From contig NZ_OCMY01000001.1 of NCBI RefSeq assembly GCF_900215435.1, positions 2,294,001-2,358,000 on the forward strand: DNA of 64,000 nucleotides. Direction: 5' to 3'. Within the stretch, counting starts at the first letter, position 1. Every line of letters starts with the position of its first letter. Below are positions 47,085 to 57,039 of this stretch, piece after piece. The notes beneath the pieces were generated by a model that had not been told where the DNA came from, did no database searches, and saw only the letters and a program-made list of their open reading frames with translations. Both the position numbers and the translations under genes were made by a program. This DNA is from Candidatus Pantoea floridensis (lineage in GTDB: Bacteria > Pseudomonadota > Gammaproteobacteria > Enterobacterales > Enterobacteriaceae).

Positions 47085-47101
47085 CGATCACAAATAGTGC
47101 A
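47085..47101. promoter_or_regulatory. NtrC-like enhancer site 2
   Basis: CGATCACAAATAGTGCA has a good half-site, TAGTGCA, and a weak second half. Its centre is about 140 bases upstream of the predicted start and 30 bases from site 1, about three helical turns. Confidence 0.45.
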
Positions 47102-47364
47102 AAAAGTTTCACTATGTGGAAGCAGTGTGAGCTAACGCTCAGGATAGAATGTATACGTTGACGTGCTTACGGTTGAACCGGTTGATGATCACAGGGAAAG
47201 CGGCCTGCAGAGCAAGAAGAGTAGGAATATGCGGGTGACGATGAACGAATGATGAGTCGCTAAGAGGGAGGAAATATCACCGATGCGATTGCAACTATCG
47301 TTACCATTATGGTGACAATTGTTTCATGCGTTGTTAACGTTATGCAATCATCATTCAGCGCAAA

Positions 47365-47392
47365 CAAAAACGCCAGCCCTAAGGCTGGCGTT
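47365..47392 (-). terminator. Terminator of dusB-fis
   Basis: The stem AACGCCAGCC/GGCTGGCGTT is followed on the minus strand by TTTTTG, shortly after the fis stop. Confidence 0.93.
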
Positions 47393-47410
47393 ATCGCAGC
47401 AACGAACAAA

Positions 47411-47707
47411 TTAGTTCATGCCGTATTTTTTCAGCTTCTTACGCAGAGTACCACGGTTGATACCCATCATCAGAGCTGCACGGGTCTGGTTGCCACGGGT
47501 GTACTGCATCACCATGTCCAACAGAGGCTGCTCAACTTCAGCCAATACCAGCTCATACAGATCACTCACATCCTGACCATTCAGTTGAGCAAAGTAGTTC
47601 TTTAATGACTGTTTTACCGAATCACGCAGTGGCTTTTGTGTCACCTGATCCTGAGAGTTAACGGTAGAAACGGTGAGTACGTCAGAATTTACGCGTTGTT
47701 CGAACAT
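47411..47707 (-). CDS. fis: Fis, nucleoid-associated protein and growth-phase regulator
   Basis: This 98-residue DNA-bending dimer activates rRNA promoters and shapes the nucleoid in early exponential growth. I read the sequence as identical to E. coli Fis, with beta-hairpin arms near residues 11-26 and the C-terminal helix-turn-helix [20 protein letters not shown]. It is the second gene of the dusB-fis operon, 24 bases after dusB, and lies about 4.8 kb from an rRNA operon whose P1 it should activate. Confidence 0.99.
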   Translation of the reverse strand: MFEQRVNSDVLTVSTVNSQDQVTQKPLRDSVKQSLKNYFAQLNGQDVSDLYELVLAEVEQPLLDMVMQYTRGNQTRAALMMGINRGTLRKKLKKYGMN

Positions 47708-47731
47708 AGTTCTATCAGCTCTTTATTTCGT

Positions 47732-48697
47732 TTACGCAAGATTTTCGAAGTATGCCTCCAACGCCTCCAGCTGTTCGCTGGCATCCTCTATGGCGTTGAA
47801 TGTGCGCCGAAACTGGTCATCAGGAGCACTTTCCTGCAAATACCAGGAAACGTGTTTTCGGGCAATACGGTATCCTTTGCGCTGACCGTAAAAGTCGTGC
47901 AGCTCCCGTATATGTCCAATCAGCATTTGCTTGACTTCAGCCATCGGCTTCGGTGCCAGCAGCTCCCCTGTGTCCAGATAATGCTGGATTTCCCGGAAGA
48001 TCCACGGTCTTCCCTGAGCGGCACGGCCAACCATAAGAGCATCGGCTCCGGTATAGTCGAGCACCGCTCTGGCTTTATGCGGGTCAGTAATGTCACCATT
48101 CGCGATAATTGGAATGGAGACGCTCTGCTTAACTGTCCGAATGCTGTCGTATTCAGCAAATCCCTCAAACAAACAGGCGCGTGTGCGGCCATGAATGGTG
48201 AGAGCCTGAATGCCACAGCGTTCAGCCAATTGGGCAATCTCTACACAATTACGATTTTCTTTGTCCCAGCCGGTGCGAATCTTCAGCGTAACCGGTACAT
48301 CCACTGCATTCACTACCGCGGTGAGAATCGACTCCACCAGTTGCGGATGTTGCAGCAGCGCTGAACCTGCCATCTTACGATTCACTTTTTTGGCCGGGCA
48401 GCCCATGTTGATATCGATAACCTGCGCGCCAGACGCCACATTAATGCGCGCGGCAGCAGCCATCTCATCAGGATCGCAACCGGCAATCTGCACGGCACGA
48501 ATACCGGGCTCGTCACTATGCACCATACGCAAACGGGATTTGTCACTGGCCCAAACTTCCGGGTTAGATGACAGCATCTCGGAGACAGTCATACCGGCAC
48601 CGTTCTCATAACACAGGGTGCGAAATGGCTTATCGGATACTCCGGCCATAGGCGCAGCAATGAGTCGATTACGTAGCTGATGATGTCCAATGCGCAT
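47732..48697 (-). CDS. dusB: DusB, tRNA-dihydrouridine synthase B
   Basis: This 321-residue FMN enzyme reduces uridine 17 of tRNA. The TIM-barrel motifs are [20 protein letters not shown], the catalytic-cysteine segment [20 protein letters not shown] and [10 protein letters not shown], with the C-terminal helical tRNA-binding domain. As in E. coli it is the first gene of the fis operon, behind the stringently controlled fis promoter, and helps fis translation there. Confidence 0.98.
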   Translation of the reverse strand: MRIGHHQLRNRLIAAPMAGVSDKPFRTLCYENGAGMTVSEMLSSNPEVWASDKSRLRMVHSDEPGIRAVQIAGCDPDEMAAAARINVASGAQVIDINMGCPAKKVNRKMAGSALLQHPQLVESILTAVVNAVDVPVTLKIRTGWDKENRNCVEIAQLAERCGIQALTIHGRTRACLFEGFAEYDSIRTVKQSVSIPIIANGDITDPHKARAVLDYTGADALMVGRAAQGRPWIFREIQHYLDTGELLAPKPMAEVKQMLIGHIRELHDFYGQRKGYRIARKHVSWYLQESAPDDQFRRTFNAIEDASEQLEALEAYFENLA

Positions 48698-48734
48698 GAA
48701 AAAGAAGTGACCCTAACTGTTCGCAAGGCGGCGT

Positions 48735-48763
48735 ATATTACGCATTTTTTCAGGAAGATGAAA
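48735..48763 (-). promoter_or_regulatory. dusB-fis promoter
   Basis: On the minus strand TTTCAT is separated by 17 bases from TAATAT, followed by the GC-rich ACGCCGCC. A poor -35, and a GC discriminator, are the known features of the stringently controlled fis promoter. Confidence 0.7.
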
Positions 48764-48914
48764 GGCCAAACTTTGAACAATTCGCCGTTAAAGATCAAGG
48801 AAATCGGGCTTATAGGCTGCTTAGCGCTTATAAATACCTTTAATTCATGTACTTAAAAAAATATGCTGAAATTGTGAACAAAAGTTTTTCTAAAAACATG
48901 AGGAAAATCACAAC

Positions 48915-48956
48915 ATAAAAACCGCCACTTCTGGTAATTAGCCAAAGAAATGACGG
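48915..48956 (-). terminator. Intrinsic terminator of cah
   Basis: On the minus strand the 11-bp stem CCGTCATTTCT/AGAAGTGGCGG (two G-U pairs) with a 13-base loop is followed by TTTTTATG. It would keep cah transcripts out of dusB-fis. Confidence 0.75.
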
Positions 48957-49008
48957 CAATGTGATTATTAATTGAGCTAATTTAAAGGGGGATTGAGTAC
49001 ATCAACCC

Positions 49009-49752
49009 TCATTCTACAATCTGACGGCCATGTAATGGTTGCAGGGGGCGATTGTTACTGTGTTTCAAAGCCCGCTTAAAGGCGTCGAGCTGAGATTGAG
49101 ACAGCATCACTGGCTGCTTCATTACTAGCCAGCGCAAACCCTCGGTACAAGGTGGCGTGGTAAGCGATCCGCTGAAGCGATAATAGTGGCGATCTTCCGG
49201 GAAAAGCGGCTTTAAATCCATACGCTCTTTCACCGCCACTTCCTGATTTTCCTGCATAGGCATGGCTGCGAGAATCGGATTCAGGGCCGTATTCTCTTTA
49301 CCAACCTCAAACATCACGGCAATGACAGCCAACTCACCTTCATCATTGGCATGGACGAAATGCGCTTCGAGCGGGTAAGAATGGCTATCGATCTGGTTTT
49401 CACTCGGGGTGTGAAAGTGATACTGCATGAGATGGAAGGTTTCCCCGTCCAGTGTGAAGTCATCTTCATCTTTAACGTTCACCTGCAAAGTATGGCCGTT
49501 GTTCACCAGTTTTTCTGCTGCGGTGTGAAACTCCAGACTCAGTGGTGGCAGGTGGCCTGCAACGGTATCGCGGATATTAATCGGTGACTGAAACTTACCC
49601 TTATGGCAGGTTTGGTAATCCAGGCTCAGATCGCCCCAATGTTGCGGGCCCGCTTGGCCTTCATAGCTCCAGTGTGGAACTGAGTGAGGCACAGCAGCAT
49701 GAGTAGCCATACTGAAAAACAGTACTGCGGCAAAGAAAGGGGTGGTTTTCAT
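49009..49752 (-). CDS. cah: Cah, periplasmic alpha-carbonic anhydrase
   Basis: This 247-residue enzyme interconverts CO2 and bicarbonate. The signal peptide ends near THA after residue 19. Zinc histidines are seen in MQYHFHTPSE and LEAHFVHAN, the proton-relay and substrate region in GSLTTPPCTEGLRW, and a likely disulfide joins TCHKG and PPCTEG. The ATG was chosen over a TTG six bases upstream. It sits between prmA and dusB, where E. coli has no gene, with its own candidate promoter and terminator. Confidence 0.95.
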   Translation of the reverse strand: MKTTPFFAAVLFFSMATHAAVPHSVPHWSYEGQAGPQHWGDLSLDYQTCHKGKFQSPINIRDTVAGHLPPLSLEFHTAAEKLVNNGHTLQVNVKDEDDFTLDGETFHLMQYHFHTPSENQIDSHSYPLEAHFVHANDEGELAVIAVMFEVGKENTALNPILAAMPMQENQEVAVKERMDLKPLFPEDRHYYRFSGSLTTPPCTEGLRWLVMKQPVMLSQSQLDAFKRALKHSNNRPLQPLHGRQIVE

Positions 49753-49795
49753 TCTCAATCTCTAACAAAGGGTACCGGCAAGCGGCGTGCAGTAG

Positions 49796-49823
49796 ATAAT
49801 ACGTAGCACTACGAGAATGAAAA
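49796..49823 (-). promoter_or_regulatory. Candidate cah promoter
   Basis: On the minus strand TTTTCA is separated by 16 bases from TATTAT, about 45 bases before the cah start. The match is moderate. Confidence 0.4.
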
Positions 49824-49834
49824 CCTTGAAAAGC

Positions 49835-49916
49835 GGATTAAGGCAAAAACCAGACGAGGCTTAATCCTTAAACTATCAATTGGTTACATGCATGCCAGCG
49901 TATGCGTCTGGCATGC
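49835..49916. repeat. Two inverted repeats between prmA and cah
   Basis: The first is GGATTAAG/CTTAATCC with a 17-base gap. The second is GCATGCCAG/CTGGCATGC with a 9-base gap that can pair further. Neither is followed by a T run, so they are not clear terminators. They lie just after the prmA stop and before the cah promoter. Confidence 0.6.
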
Positions 49917-49929
49917 CTAACGCTGGGAT

Positions 49930-50811
49930 CTAGCGACGTATGCCGGTAATGCGGCACCACTCTTCTTTCTCCGCTACCGGATCAAGATCGAACTGTTCCT
50001 CATAGGCTTCACACACGCCTGCCGCCTGGCTGGCTAGCACGCCCGATAAACCAAGATGACCACCCGCTTTCGGCAGCACGCTAATCAGCGGTGCCAACTC
50101 ACGTAGCGGGCCTGCAAGGATGTTGGCGACCACGACATCCGCTTGTAGATTATCCGGTTGCTGGTGCGGCAGATAGAGTGCCAAACGCTCAGATACACCA
50201 TTACGCTCGGCGTTATCGCGGCTGGCCTGAATGGCCTGTGGATCGATATCGATACCAATCGCCTGCGCGGCACCTAATTTCAGTGCGGCGATGGCAAGAA
50301 TGCCGGAGCCACAGCCAAAATCAATCACCGTCTTGCCTTGCAGATCGAGCCCGTCGAGCCAGGTTAAACACAGCGAGGTAGTGGGATGGGTGCCCGTACC
50401 GAACGCCAGGCCCGGATCCAGCATCACATTGACGGCATTAGGATCGGGTACATCGCGCCAGCTTGGGCAGATCCATAAACGCTCACCGAAGCGCATTGGG
50501 TGGAAGTTATCCATCCATTCGCGCTCCCAGTCTTTATCTTCGATCTGCTCGATCTTGTGACGGAACGCGGATCCCAGCAGCGGGTGCTGGCTCAGCTCAG
50601 CCACTACATCGCTCATCTCGGTTTCGGCGTCGAACAGGCCGATGACATCGGTATCACCCCACAAGAGCGTTTCACCTGGCAGCGGCTCATAAACCGGATT
50701 GTCATGCGTGTCCTGGAAAGTGACCGATACGGCACCCACATCCATCAGCGCATCGCTTAAGGTTTCGGCGTTAGCGCCGGTGCTGTTAATTTTGATTTGA
50801 ATCCAAGGCAT
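49930..50811 (-). CDS. prmA: PrmA, ribosomal protein L11 methyltransferase
   Basis: This 293-residue SAM enzyme trimethylates several amino groups of L11. The N-terminal L11-recognition domain (1-110) precedes the Rossmann domain with [20 protein letters not shown] and the substrate loop [10 protein letters not shown]. It lies 11 bases after panF in the yhdT-panF-prmA operon. Confidence 0.98.
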   Translation of the reverse strand: MPWIQIKINSTGANAETLSDALMDVGAVSVTFQDTHDNPVYEPLPGETLLWGDTDVIGLFDAETEMSDVVAELSQHPLLGSAFRHKIEQIEDKDWEREWMDNFHPMRFGERLWICPSWRDVPDPNAVNVMLDPGLAFGTGTHPTTSLCLTWLDGLDLQGKTVIDFGCGSGILAIAALKLGAAQAIGIDIDPQAIQASRDNAERNGVSERLALYLPHQQPDNLQADVVVANILAGPLRELAPLISVLPKAGGHLGLSGVLASQAAGVCEAYEEQFDLDPVAEKEEWCRITGIRR

Positions 50812-50822
50812 AGCGTTTCTCT

Positions 50823-52268
50823 TTATTCCAGTGCCGCAGCGCGTGCTTCGGGCGTGCGGCCAAACAGATTACCTACCAGGAAGGCCAGCAGGCTTAAGAT
50901 CAGGGAAGGAACGATCGGATGGAAACCCCACCATTCAATATTCAGGCTAGCTAACAGCGTGTAGCAACTGGCACCGACCAGCATGCCGCTGATCGCGCCG
51001 GTTGAGTTGGCTCGTTCCCAGTACAAACCCAGCACCAGCGGCCACAGGAATACCGCTTCAAGTCCACCAAATGCCAGCAGATTTAACCAGATAATCATAT
51101 CCGGTGGATTCCACGCCGCCAGCAGCAGCAGAACGCCGAGCACAAACGTGATGGTGCCTGATAACATGCGCAGCCGCGCCTCGTTTTCACTGTGTTGCGG
51201 CGCAATACGCAGGTAGAGATCTTTGATTAGCGTAGCGGAGGATTGCAGCAGCTGCGCATTAATGGTCGACATAATAGCCGCCATCGGTGCTGCCAGAAAG
51301 ACGCCTGCAGCCATCGGCGGTAGCACGGTGATCATCAGTGTGGGTATCACGCGATCGGGAATGGTGAGATCGGGCAAAATCACACGTCCCAGCGCACCAG
51401 CCAGATGCATGCCGAACATCAGGATCACCACCACGATGGTGCCAAGCACAATGCCGCGATGCATGGCTTTGCTGTCTTTATAAGAGATACAGCGCACGGC
51501 GGTATGCGGCAGGCCAATCACACCAAAACACACCAGCACAGCAAAGGAGCTGAGGAAGGTAGGGGTGATGACATTGCCGACGCCTTCCGGCGAAGTTAAC
51601 TGCGGATCGATGTTGTGCAGTTTGGTTACCGCGCTTTCCAGCCCACCTGCATGGTGGATCACCGCAAAAAGCAGCAGGAAGGTACCAATCAACATCACCA
51701 GGCCTTGCATGGCATCATTCAATACGCTGGCGCGGAAGCCGCCGAAAGCCGTATAGAGCGCGATGGTGCCGCCAAAGATCAGCAGGCCAGTGTCGTAAGG
51801 AATGCCCGCCGCCGTCTCCAGCAGACGTGCACCGCCGATGAACTGCACGGTCATCGCGCCGATAAACGCCACCAGCAAACTCAGGCTAGAGAGCCAGATC
51901 AGCAGCGTACTGCCATAGCGGCCATACAACATATCGTTGAGCGTGACGGCATTATAGCGTCGCGCCAGAATCGCGAACTTCTTCCCCAGCACGCCGAGCG
52001 AAAGCCAGACGGCGGGCACCTGAATCATCGCCAACAGGACCCAACCAAGGCCATATTTATAGGCAGCACCTGGGCCGCCAATGAATGAACTGGCGCTAAT
52101 GTAGGTGGTGGTGATGGTCATGGCCAGCACAAAGCCGCCCATTGAACGGCTGCCAAGGAAGTATTCACTCAGGAAGTTGCCCTGACGCTGTTTGCGCATG
52201 GCAAATACCGACAGCGCGGCAATCAGCACCAGATAGGCCAGAAGTGGAAGGATGATTTCAGAGTCCAT
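50823..52268 (-). CDS. panF: PanF, sodium/pantothenate symporter
   Basis: This 481-residue inner-membrane carrier of the sodium:solute symporter family imports vitamin B5 for coenzyme A synthesis. About 13 hydrophobic segments are visible, with the family signatures [20 protein letters not shown] and [19 protein letters not shown]. Its start overlaps the yhdT end by 11 bases. Confidence 0.97.
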   Translation of the reverse strand: MDSEIILPLLAYLVLIAALSVFAMRKQRQGNFLSEYFLGSRSMGGFVLAMTITTTYISASSFIGGPGAAYKYGLGWVLLAMIQVPAVWLSLGVLGKKFAILARRYNAVTLNDMLYGRYGSTLLIWLSSLSLLVAFIGAMTVQFIGGARLLETAAGIPYDTGLLIFGGTIALYTAFGGFRASVLNDAMQGLVMLIGTFLLLFAVIHHAGGLESAVTKLHNIDPQLTSPEGVGNVITPTFLSSFAVLVCFGVIGLPHTAVRCISYKDSKAMHRGIVLGTIVVVILMFGMHLAGALGRVILPDLTIPDRVIPTLMITVLPPMAAGVFLAAPMAAIMSTINAQLLQSSATLIKDLYLRIAPQHSENEARLRMLSGTITFVLGVLLLLAAWNPPDMIIWLNLLAFGGLEAVFLWPLVLGLYWERANSTGAISGMLVGASCYTLLASLNIEWWGFHPIVPSLILSLLAFLVGNLFGRTPEARAAALE

Positions 52269-52500
52269 CGTTATCCTCCAGCGACATGTCGCGGAATAAC
52301 ACGCGCACCATCAGCCAACACAACACGATAAATAGCAGGGGAGCAAACATGCAGGAGAGCTCGAACCACCGCGGTAAGCCAAAGAAGCCAATGTCATTGC
52401 CGCCCAGCCAGGCAGACAATCCCCATACGGCGAGGTAGGCCAGCGTCAGATAAAACGACCAGCGCGCCTCTTTGTTCGCTTGCAAAAAACGCCAATCCAT
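52258..52500 (-). CDS. yhdT: YhdT, small membrane protein
   Basis: This 80-residue DUF997 protein has two hydrophobic spans (about 16-36 and 45-68) and an acidic tail SLEDNDGL. It always accompanies panF in enterobacteria and overlaps it, so it may assist the symporter, which is inference. It follows the accC terminator by about 30 bases. Confidence 0.93.
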   Translation of the reverse strand: MDWRFLQANKEARWSFYLTLAYLAVWGLSAWLGGNDIGFFGLPRWFELSCMFAPLLFIVLCWLMVRVLFRDMSLEDNDGL

Positions 52501-52529
52501 TATGCAACCTCAAAGGCAACAAAAATGAA

Positions 52530-52553
52530 AAAGGCCGGAGTTAACCGGCCTCT
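52530..52553 (-). terminator. Terminator of aroQ-accB-accC
   Basis: On the minus strand AGGCCGGTTAACTCCGGCCT is a strong hairpin followed by TTTTCATTTTT, between accC and yhdT. Confidence 0.9.
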
Positions 52554-52572
52554 GCTTTGCTCTGCGCTGCAA

Positions 52573-53922
52573 TTACTTCTCTTGCAGGCCGAGTTTCTTC
52601 TCCAGATAGTGGATGTTCGTCCCACCTTGCTGGAAGTTTTCATCGGACATGATTTTCATCTGCAGCTCAATGTTGGTCTTGATGCCGTCGATGATCAGTT
52701 CCGCCAGCGCATTCTTCATGCGCGAGATTGCCACGTCACGATTTTCACCGTAGGTAATCAGCTTACCAATCATGGAATCGTAGTACGGTGGCACGCTGTA
52801 ACCGGCATAGATATGCGATTCCCAACGTACGCCAAAGCCGCCCGGCGCGTGGAAACGGGTGATCTTGCCCGGACTTGGCAGGAAGGTGTTGGGATCTTCG
52901 GCGTTGATACGGCACTCCACCGCATGACCGCGAATGATCACATCTTCCTGTTTAATCGACAGTGGCTGACCAGCAGCAATGCGCAGCTGCTCTTTGATCA
53001 GATCCACGCCGGTGATCATCTCGGTCACCGGATGTTCAACCTGAATACGGGTGTTCATCTCGATGAAGTAGAACTCACCGTTTTCGTACAGGAATTCAAA
53101 GGTACCCGCACCGCGATAGCCGATATCAATACAGGCTTTGGAGCAGCGCTCGCCGATATAGCGACGCAGTTCCGGCGTGATGCCCGGCGCTGGTGCTTCT
53201 TCGACGACTTTCTGGTGACGACGCTGCATTGAGCAGTCGCGTTCAGCCAGATAGATAGCGTTGCCCTGGCCGTCGGCCAGCACCTGAATTTCGATATGGC
53301 GCGGATTCTCGAGATACTTCTCCATATAAACCATGTCGTTGTTGAAAGCCGCTTTGGCTTCCGCTTTCGTCATGTTGATGGATTGCTCAAGATCCTTGTC
53401 GCTGCGCACTACGCGCATACCGCGACCGCCGCCGCCGCCAGAGGCTTTGATGATCACCGGATAGCCGATGCGCTTAGCGAAGGCACGGTTTTTTTCCATG
53501 TCGTCGGTCAGCGAGCCATCCGATCCTGGTACGGTAGGTACGCCAGCTTTCTTCATGGCGGTGATAGCAGACACTTTGTCGCCCATCAGGCGAATGGTGT
53601 CGGCTTTTGGACCAATGAAGATAAAGCCAGAGCGCTCAACCTGCTCGGCGAAATCGGCGTTCTCAGAAAGGAAGCCGTAACCCGGGTGGATAGCAACCGC
53701 GCCGGTAATTTCGGCGGCAGAGATCAGTGCCGGGATGTTCAGATAGCTTTTGACCGAAGGTGGCGGGCCGATGCAGACGGTTTCATCTGCCAGCAGCACG
53801 TGCTTCAGGTCACGGTCCGCAGTTGAGTGGACGGCAACAGTCTTGATGCCCAGCTCTTTACAGGCACGCAGAATGCGCAACGCGATCTCACCACGGTTAG
53901 CAATGACAATTTTATCCAGCAT
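52573..53922 (-). CDS. accC: AccC, biotin carboxylase
   Basis: This 449-residue ATP-grasp subunit of acetyl-CoA carboxylase carboxylates the biotin on AccB with bicarbonate and ATP. The glycine-rich ATP loop [16 protein letters not shown], the catalytic [20 protein letters not shown] and the C-terminal [15 protein letters not shown] are conserved. It is co-transcribed 11 bases after accB. Confidence 0.99.
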   Translation of the reverse strand: MLDKIVIANRGEIALRILRACKELGIKTVAVHSTADRDLKHVLLADETVCIGPPPSVKSYLNIPALISAAEITGAVAIHPGYGFLSENADFAEQVERSGFIFIGPKADTIRLMGDKVSAITAMKKAGVPTVPGSDGSLTDDMEKNRAFAKRIGYPVIIKASGGGGGRGMRVVRSDKDLEQSINMTKAEAKAAFNNDMVYMEKYLENPRHIEIQVLADGQGNAIYLAERDCSMQRRHQKVVEEAPAPGITPELRRYIGERCSKACIDIGYRGAGTFEFLYENGEFYFIEMNTRIQVEHPVTEMITGVDLIKEQLRIAAGQPLSIKQEDVIIRGHAVECRINAEDPNTFLPSPGKITRFHAPGGFGVRWESHIYAGYSVPPYYDSMIGKLITYGENRDVAISRMKNALAELIIDGIKTNIELQMKIMSDENFQQGGTNIHYLEKKLGLQEK

Positions 53923-53933
53923 GCTTCGCCTCG

Positions 53934-54401
53934 TTATTCGATGATGACCAGCGGCTCGTCAAATTCAACCGGTTGGCCGCTTTCGACCAGGATCGCCTTC
54001 ACAACACCGGATTTGTCGGCTTCGATCTGGTTCATCATTTTCATCGCTTCAACGATGCACAGGGTGTCGCCAGCATTCACTTTTTGGCCGACTTCGATAA
54101 AGGCTTTCGCATCCGGGCTTGGGGTGCGATAGAAGGTGCCAACCATCGGCGAACGCACGATGTGGCCACTGATTTCTGGTTTAGCGGCTTCAGCGGCAAC
54201 CGGTGCTGCTGGTGCAACGGCAGTCGCCAGCGCAGGTTGCTGCATCATTGGCGCAGCGTAAGCCTGCTGCATCATCGGGTAGCCGGTATTTGCAGGTGAA
54301 CGGCTGATACGAACGGACTCTTCGCCCTCGGAGATTTCCAGCTCGGAGATGCCAGACTCTTCAACCAGTTCGATCAGTTTCTTAATTTTACGAATATCCA
54401 T
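53934..54401 (-). CDS. accB: AccB, biotin carboxyl carrier protein
   Basis: This 155-residue carrier holds the biotin of acetyl-CoA carboxylase. An N-terminal helical part is followed by a flexible Ala/Pro/Met/Gln linker (residues 40-75). The biotinyl domain has [13 protein letters not shown], where the Lys near position 121 is modified by BirA. It lies 21 bases after aroQ, so fatty-acid and shikimate genes share a transcript. Confidence 0.98.
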   Translation of the reverse strand: MDIRKIKKLIELVEESGISELEISEGEESVRISRSPANTGYPMMQQAYAAPMMQQPALATAVAPAAPVAAEAAKPEISGHIVRSPMVGTFYRTPSPDAKAFIEVGQKVNAGDTLCIVEAMKMMNQIEADKSGVVKAILVESGQPVEFDEPLVIIE

Positions 54402-54422
54402 GAGTGTGGTTCCGTACTCTGT

Positions 54423-54875
54423 TTAATTGGAATGTGACAGGCGTTTTACTGCCGTTTGTAAAGCCCAAGAGTATCCATCAGCGCCAAGTCCACAGATGAC
54501 GCCGGCAGATACATCGGAAAGATAGGAGTGATGTCGGAACGGCTCGCGTGCATGCACGTTAGAGAGATGCACCTCAATAAAAGGAATACTAACCGCCAAC
54601 AGGGCATCACGCAGTGCAACACTGGTATGCGTGAACGCAGCAGGGTTGATGATGATGTAATCCACATTACCGCGTGCTTCGTGGATACGATCAATCAACT
54701 GAAACTCTGCGTTCGATTGCAAATGACTCAATTTCACATGGTGCTGATCGGCCTGCTGCGTCAGATCGTCGACGATTTGCGTCAGCGTAGTATGACCATA
54801 CTTATCAGGCTCACGCGTTCCCAGTAAGTTAAGATTGGGACCGTTCAAAAGCAGTATGTGAAATTTGTGCGCCAT
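54423..54875 (-). CDS. aroQ: AroQ, type II 3-dehydroquinate dehydratase
   Basis: This 150-residue dodecameric enzyme dehydrates 3-dehydroquinate in the shikimate pathway. Motifs are [19 protein letters not shown] (catalytic Tyr and Arg), [31 protein letters not shown] and [18 protein letters not shown]. coli K-12 lacks it and uses the unrelated type I AroD. The start after AGGAGATAGC was preferred to an in-frame start 99 bases upstream. Confidence 0.97.
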   Translation of the reverse strand: MAHKFHILLLNGPNLNLLGTREPDKYGHTTLTQIVDDLTQQADQHHVKLSHLQSNAEFQLIDRIHEARGNVDYIIINPAAFTHTSVALRDALLAVSIPFIEVHLSNVHAREPFRHHSYLSDVSAGVICGLGADGYSWALQTAVKRLSHSN

Positions 54876-54985
54876 CTTGCTGCTATCTCCTGCAATCAGT
54901 AAGGCATCGCGTAAAATACCGCGACATCTTTCGTTTGTCACCCTTACGGATGAAAAAGAAGACTTCGCCTGCAATAAAGCCGGGC

Positions 54986-54991
54986 ATTATA
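54986..54991 (-). promoter_or_regulatory. Candidate -10 of the aroQ-accBC promoter
   Basis: A perfect TATAAT on the minus strand lies about 111 bases before aroQ. The nearest -35-like TTGCTG is 19 bases away, so the promoter is uncertain. A long leader would fit the known long accBC leader of E. coli. Confidence 0.45.
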
Positions 54992-55107
54992 TCCGTTTCG
55001 TCGACATTCGCAGCAAAATACTGGTCTTATCTGCGAAGTTGATCGGATGTGGCCCGAAGGCCACACGTTTTAACAGATATCGCGGGAGGAACACAACCTT
55101 GCGGGGA

Positions 55108-55710
55108 CTATCTGTGGAGAAGTTTACGCAACTTATTGTAACGCCACGCTAACAGCCCCATAGCCAGTACGGCGTAAATCACGGGCTGTGGCGACAGCAC
55201 TTTCACGGACCATAAATAGTGAATGGGGGCGAGGATCGCGACAAGATAGATGCCATTGTGCAGCGTTTGCCAGCGACGGCCGAGCTTGCGTTGCATGCGT
55301 TGAAATGAAGTGACTGCGAGGGCAAATAACATCACCCAGCTGATCATGCCCAGTAACAGATAAGGGCGTGAAACGATCTCGCTACCGAGTAGACGCAGAT
55401 GATCGTAGCCCAGTTCCAGCAAGTAGTAGCTGGTTAGATGCAAACTCGCCCAGGCAAAACACCACACCCCGAGTAAGCGCCGGGTACGAATCAATAACGG
55501 CTGTTTAAGATAGCGCGTGAGCGGGCTGACCAGCAGCGTGGCTAACAGTAATTTCAGCGCCATTCTGCCGGTAAAATGTTGGATGTCTTTCGCCGGATCG
55601 GCGCTTAGCCATCCCTGGCTCGCGGCCATAAAAAGGTAAACAAACGGCAGAAAAGCTGCCAGATGCAGCACGACTTTTAACGCTGTGATGTGGCGTAAAG
55701 TGAGGCGCAC
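55108..55710 (-). CDS. msrQ: MsrQ, haem membrane subunit of periplasmic Met-sulfoxide reductase
   Basis: This 200-residue inner-membrane b-type cytochrome of the ferric-reductase-like family passes quinol electrons to MsrP. About six hydrophobic segments carry haem-ligand histidines in [12 protein letters not shown] and [19 protein letters not shown]. It starts with GTG directly after the msrP TAA. The C-terminus is about 11 residues shorter than in E. coli. Confidence 0.96.
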   Translation of the reverse strand: MRLTLRHITALKVVLHLAAFLPFVYLFMAASQGWLSADPAKDIQHFTGRMALKLLLATLLVSPLTRYLKQPLLIRTRRLLGVWCFAWASLHLTSYYLLELGYDHLRLLGSEIVSRPYLLLGMISWVMLFALAVTSFQRMQRKLGRRWQTLHNGIYLVAILAPIHYLWSVKVLSPQPVIYAVLAMGLLAWRYNKLRKLLHR

Positions 55711-56715
55711 TTAATAGTTCTCCCGTAGGTCCAGGCCGCGATACAACGAAGCCACCTCTTTCGCATAGCCGTTAAACAGCAGCGTCGGTTGGCGATCGAC
55801 CTTCAAAATCCCGCCCGCACCGATGAAGCGTTCAGTGGCCTGCGACCAGCGCGGATGATTAACATGCGGGTTCACGTTGGCATAGAAACCGTACTCATTG
55901 GCAGCGATCTGGCTCCATGTGGTAGGTGGACGATCGTGCGTCAGCGTGATTTTCACGATCGATTTAATGCCTTTGAAACCATATTTCCACGGCACCGTCA
56001 GACGAATCGGTGCGCCATTCTGCGGCGGCAGCGCCTTGCCATACACGCCGGTGCTGAGCAGCGTCAACGGATGCATCGCTTCATCCAGACGTAAACCTTC
56101 AACGTAGGGATAATCCAGCCCACCGCCGATAAAGCGATCTTTCTGCCCCGGCATTTGGTCTGGCGCATACAGCGTTTCAAACGCGACGTAGCGCGCGTTA
56201 CTGTTCGGCTCAACCAGCTTCAATAATTTGTTCAATTCGAAGCCAACCCACGGAATCACCATCGACCAGGCTTCAACACAGCGCATACGATAAATGCGCT
56301 GTTCCATGGCGAAGCGCTTGAAGATGTCATCCATATCCAGCGTCATCGGTTTGGCGACTTCGCCTTCAATGCGTAGCTGCCAGGGATCGGTTTTCAGCGT
56401 ACCGGCGTTGGCCGCAGGATCGGCTTTATCCAGACCAAATTCGTAGAAGTTGTTATAACCTGAGACCTTATCAAACGGCGTCAGCGGCAAATCCGCCTGC
56501 CATTCAGCCGGTTTAGTAAACTGCAAATCTTTGCCTGCTGGCGCCGGCGGGCGGTCGTTACCTTTAAACCAGCCCAGCACATCGGCGTGTGCTGTACCTG
56601 GCAAACTGGCTGCTGCGGCACCTAATCCTAGTGCTTTCAGCACCTGACGGCGGCGCATATTAAAGACGCTTTCTGGCGTGACGTCGGCTTCTGTGAGCAA
56701 GTGCTTCAGGTTCAT
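55711..56715 (-). CDS. msrP: MsrP, periplasmic molybdopterin Met-sulfoxide reductase
   Basis: This 334-residue catalytic subunit repairs oxidised methionines in envelope proteins. A Tat signal with RRRQVLK at residues 21-27 ends near AHA at residue 44. The molybdenum-ligand cysteine lies in [15 protein letters not shown], and the cofactor-binding core includes [19 protein letters not shown]. The ATG after AGGAGA was chosen over an upstream in-frame ATG. It is coupled to msrQ. Confidence 0.97.
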   Translation of the reverse strand: MNLKHLLTEADVTPESVFNMRRRQVLKALGLGAAAASLPGTAHADVLGWFKGNDRPPAPAGKDLQFTKPAEWQADLPLTPFDKVSGYNNFYEFGLDKADPAANAGTLKTDPWQLRIEGEVAKPMTLDMDDIFKRFAMEQRIYRMRCVEAWSMVIPWVGFELNKLLKLVEPNSNARYVAFETLYAPDQMPGQKDRFIGGGLDYPYVEGLRLDEAMHPLTLLSTGVYGKALPPQNGAPIRLTVPWKYGFKGIKSIVKITLTHDRPPTTWSQIAANEYGFYANVNPHVNHPRWSQATERFIGAGGILKVDRQPTLLFNGYAKEVASLYRGLDLRENY

Positions 56716-57039
56716 GACGCTCTCCTGCGAATAATGAATTGTGGTTAGCATGCTTAACTTCAGCGTTGGGCGCTAACTTACTGGTCAAAATGTGAAATTT
56801 CCTGGTGCTGCCACGCCTTTGAGAATAAGACGAAAAGGCCCACGTCAAAGTCAGGTCATCGAGGATTGACGCTATACTCGCGCCGAAGCGCTTATCGAGC
56901 TCAGTTCAGCGCTATTTTGATGCGAGTCTGGCGCTGAATCACACAGTAATCTGTGTTATTTTGCTCAGGTTTGCGCCAATGGTAAGAGTGGCGTCGACGG
57001 ATTAACACCGTTCATAACCGCAGTAATGCAGGCACAGGG
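56716..57039. other. msrP-csrD divergent intergenic region
   Basis: The 324 bases contain no gene. On the plus strand TATACT near 56873 is a fair csrD -10 without a clear -35. The inverted repeat ACACAG/CTGTGT lies near 56940-56957. No strong msrP promoter could be singled out by eye. Confidence 0.5.

Larger units (their letters stand above)
46869..47410. other. Gene-free region between yhdW and fis
   Basis: These 540 bases contain the yhdW leader, a sigma-54 promoter inside a 12-bp inverted repeat, two NtrC-like sites, and the fis terminator at the far end. The stretch from about 47110 to 47360 shows no convincing gene. A 10-codon frame with GGAGG upstream (ATG at 47283) is too short to support. 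The yhdJ, yhdU, acrSEF and yhdV genes of E. coli are absent. Confidence 0.7.
48698..49008. other. fis promoter region and cah terminator
   Basis: The 310-base gene-free region holds, on the minus strand, the cah terminator, then about 150 bases of very AT-rich DNA suited to Fis and IHF binding, then the dusB-fis promoter. No frame inside is supported. Confidence 0.7.

Noticed and set aside
47309..47605. A 98-codon plus-strand frame antisense to fis, starting in the yhdW-fis gap
   Set aside because: Most of it is the reverse of fis and its terminator, and it has no convincing ribosome site.
52480..53232. A 250-codon plus-strand frame opposite yhdT/accC
   Set aside because: It is a shadow frame of accC with no recognisable motif.
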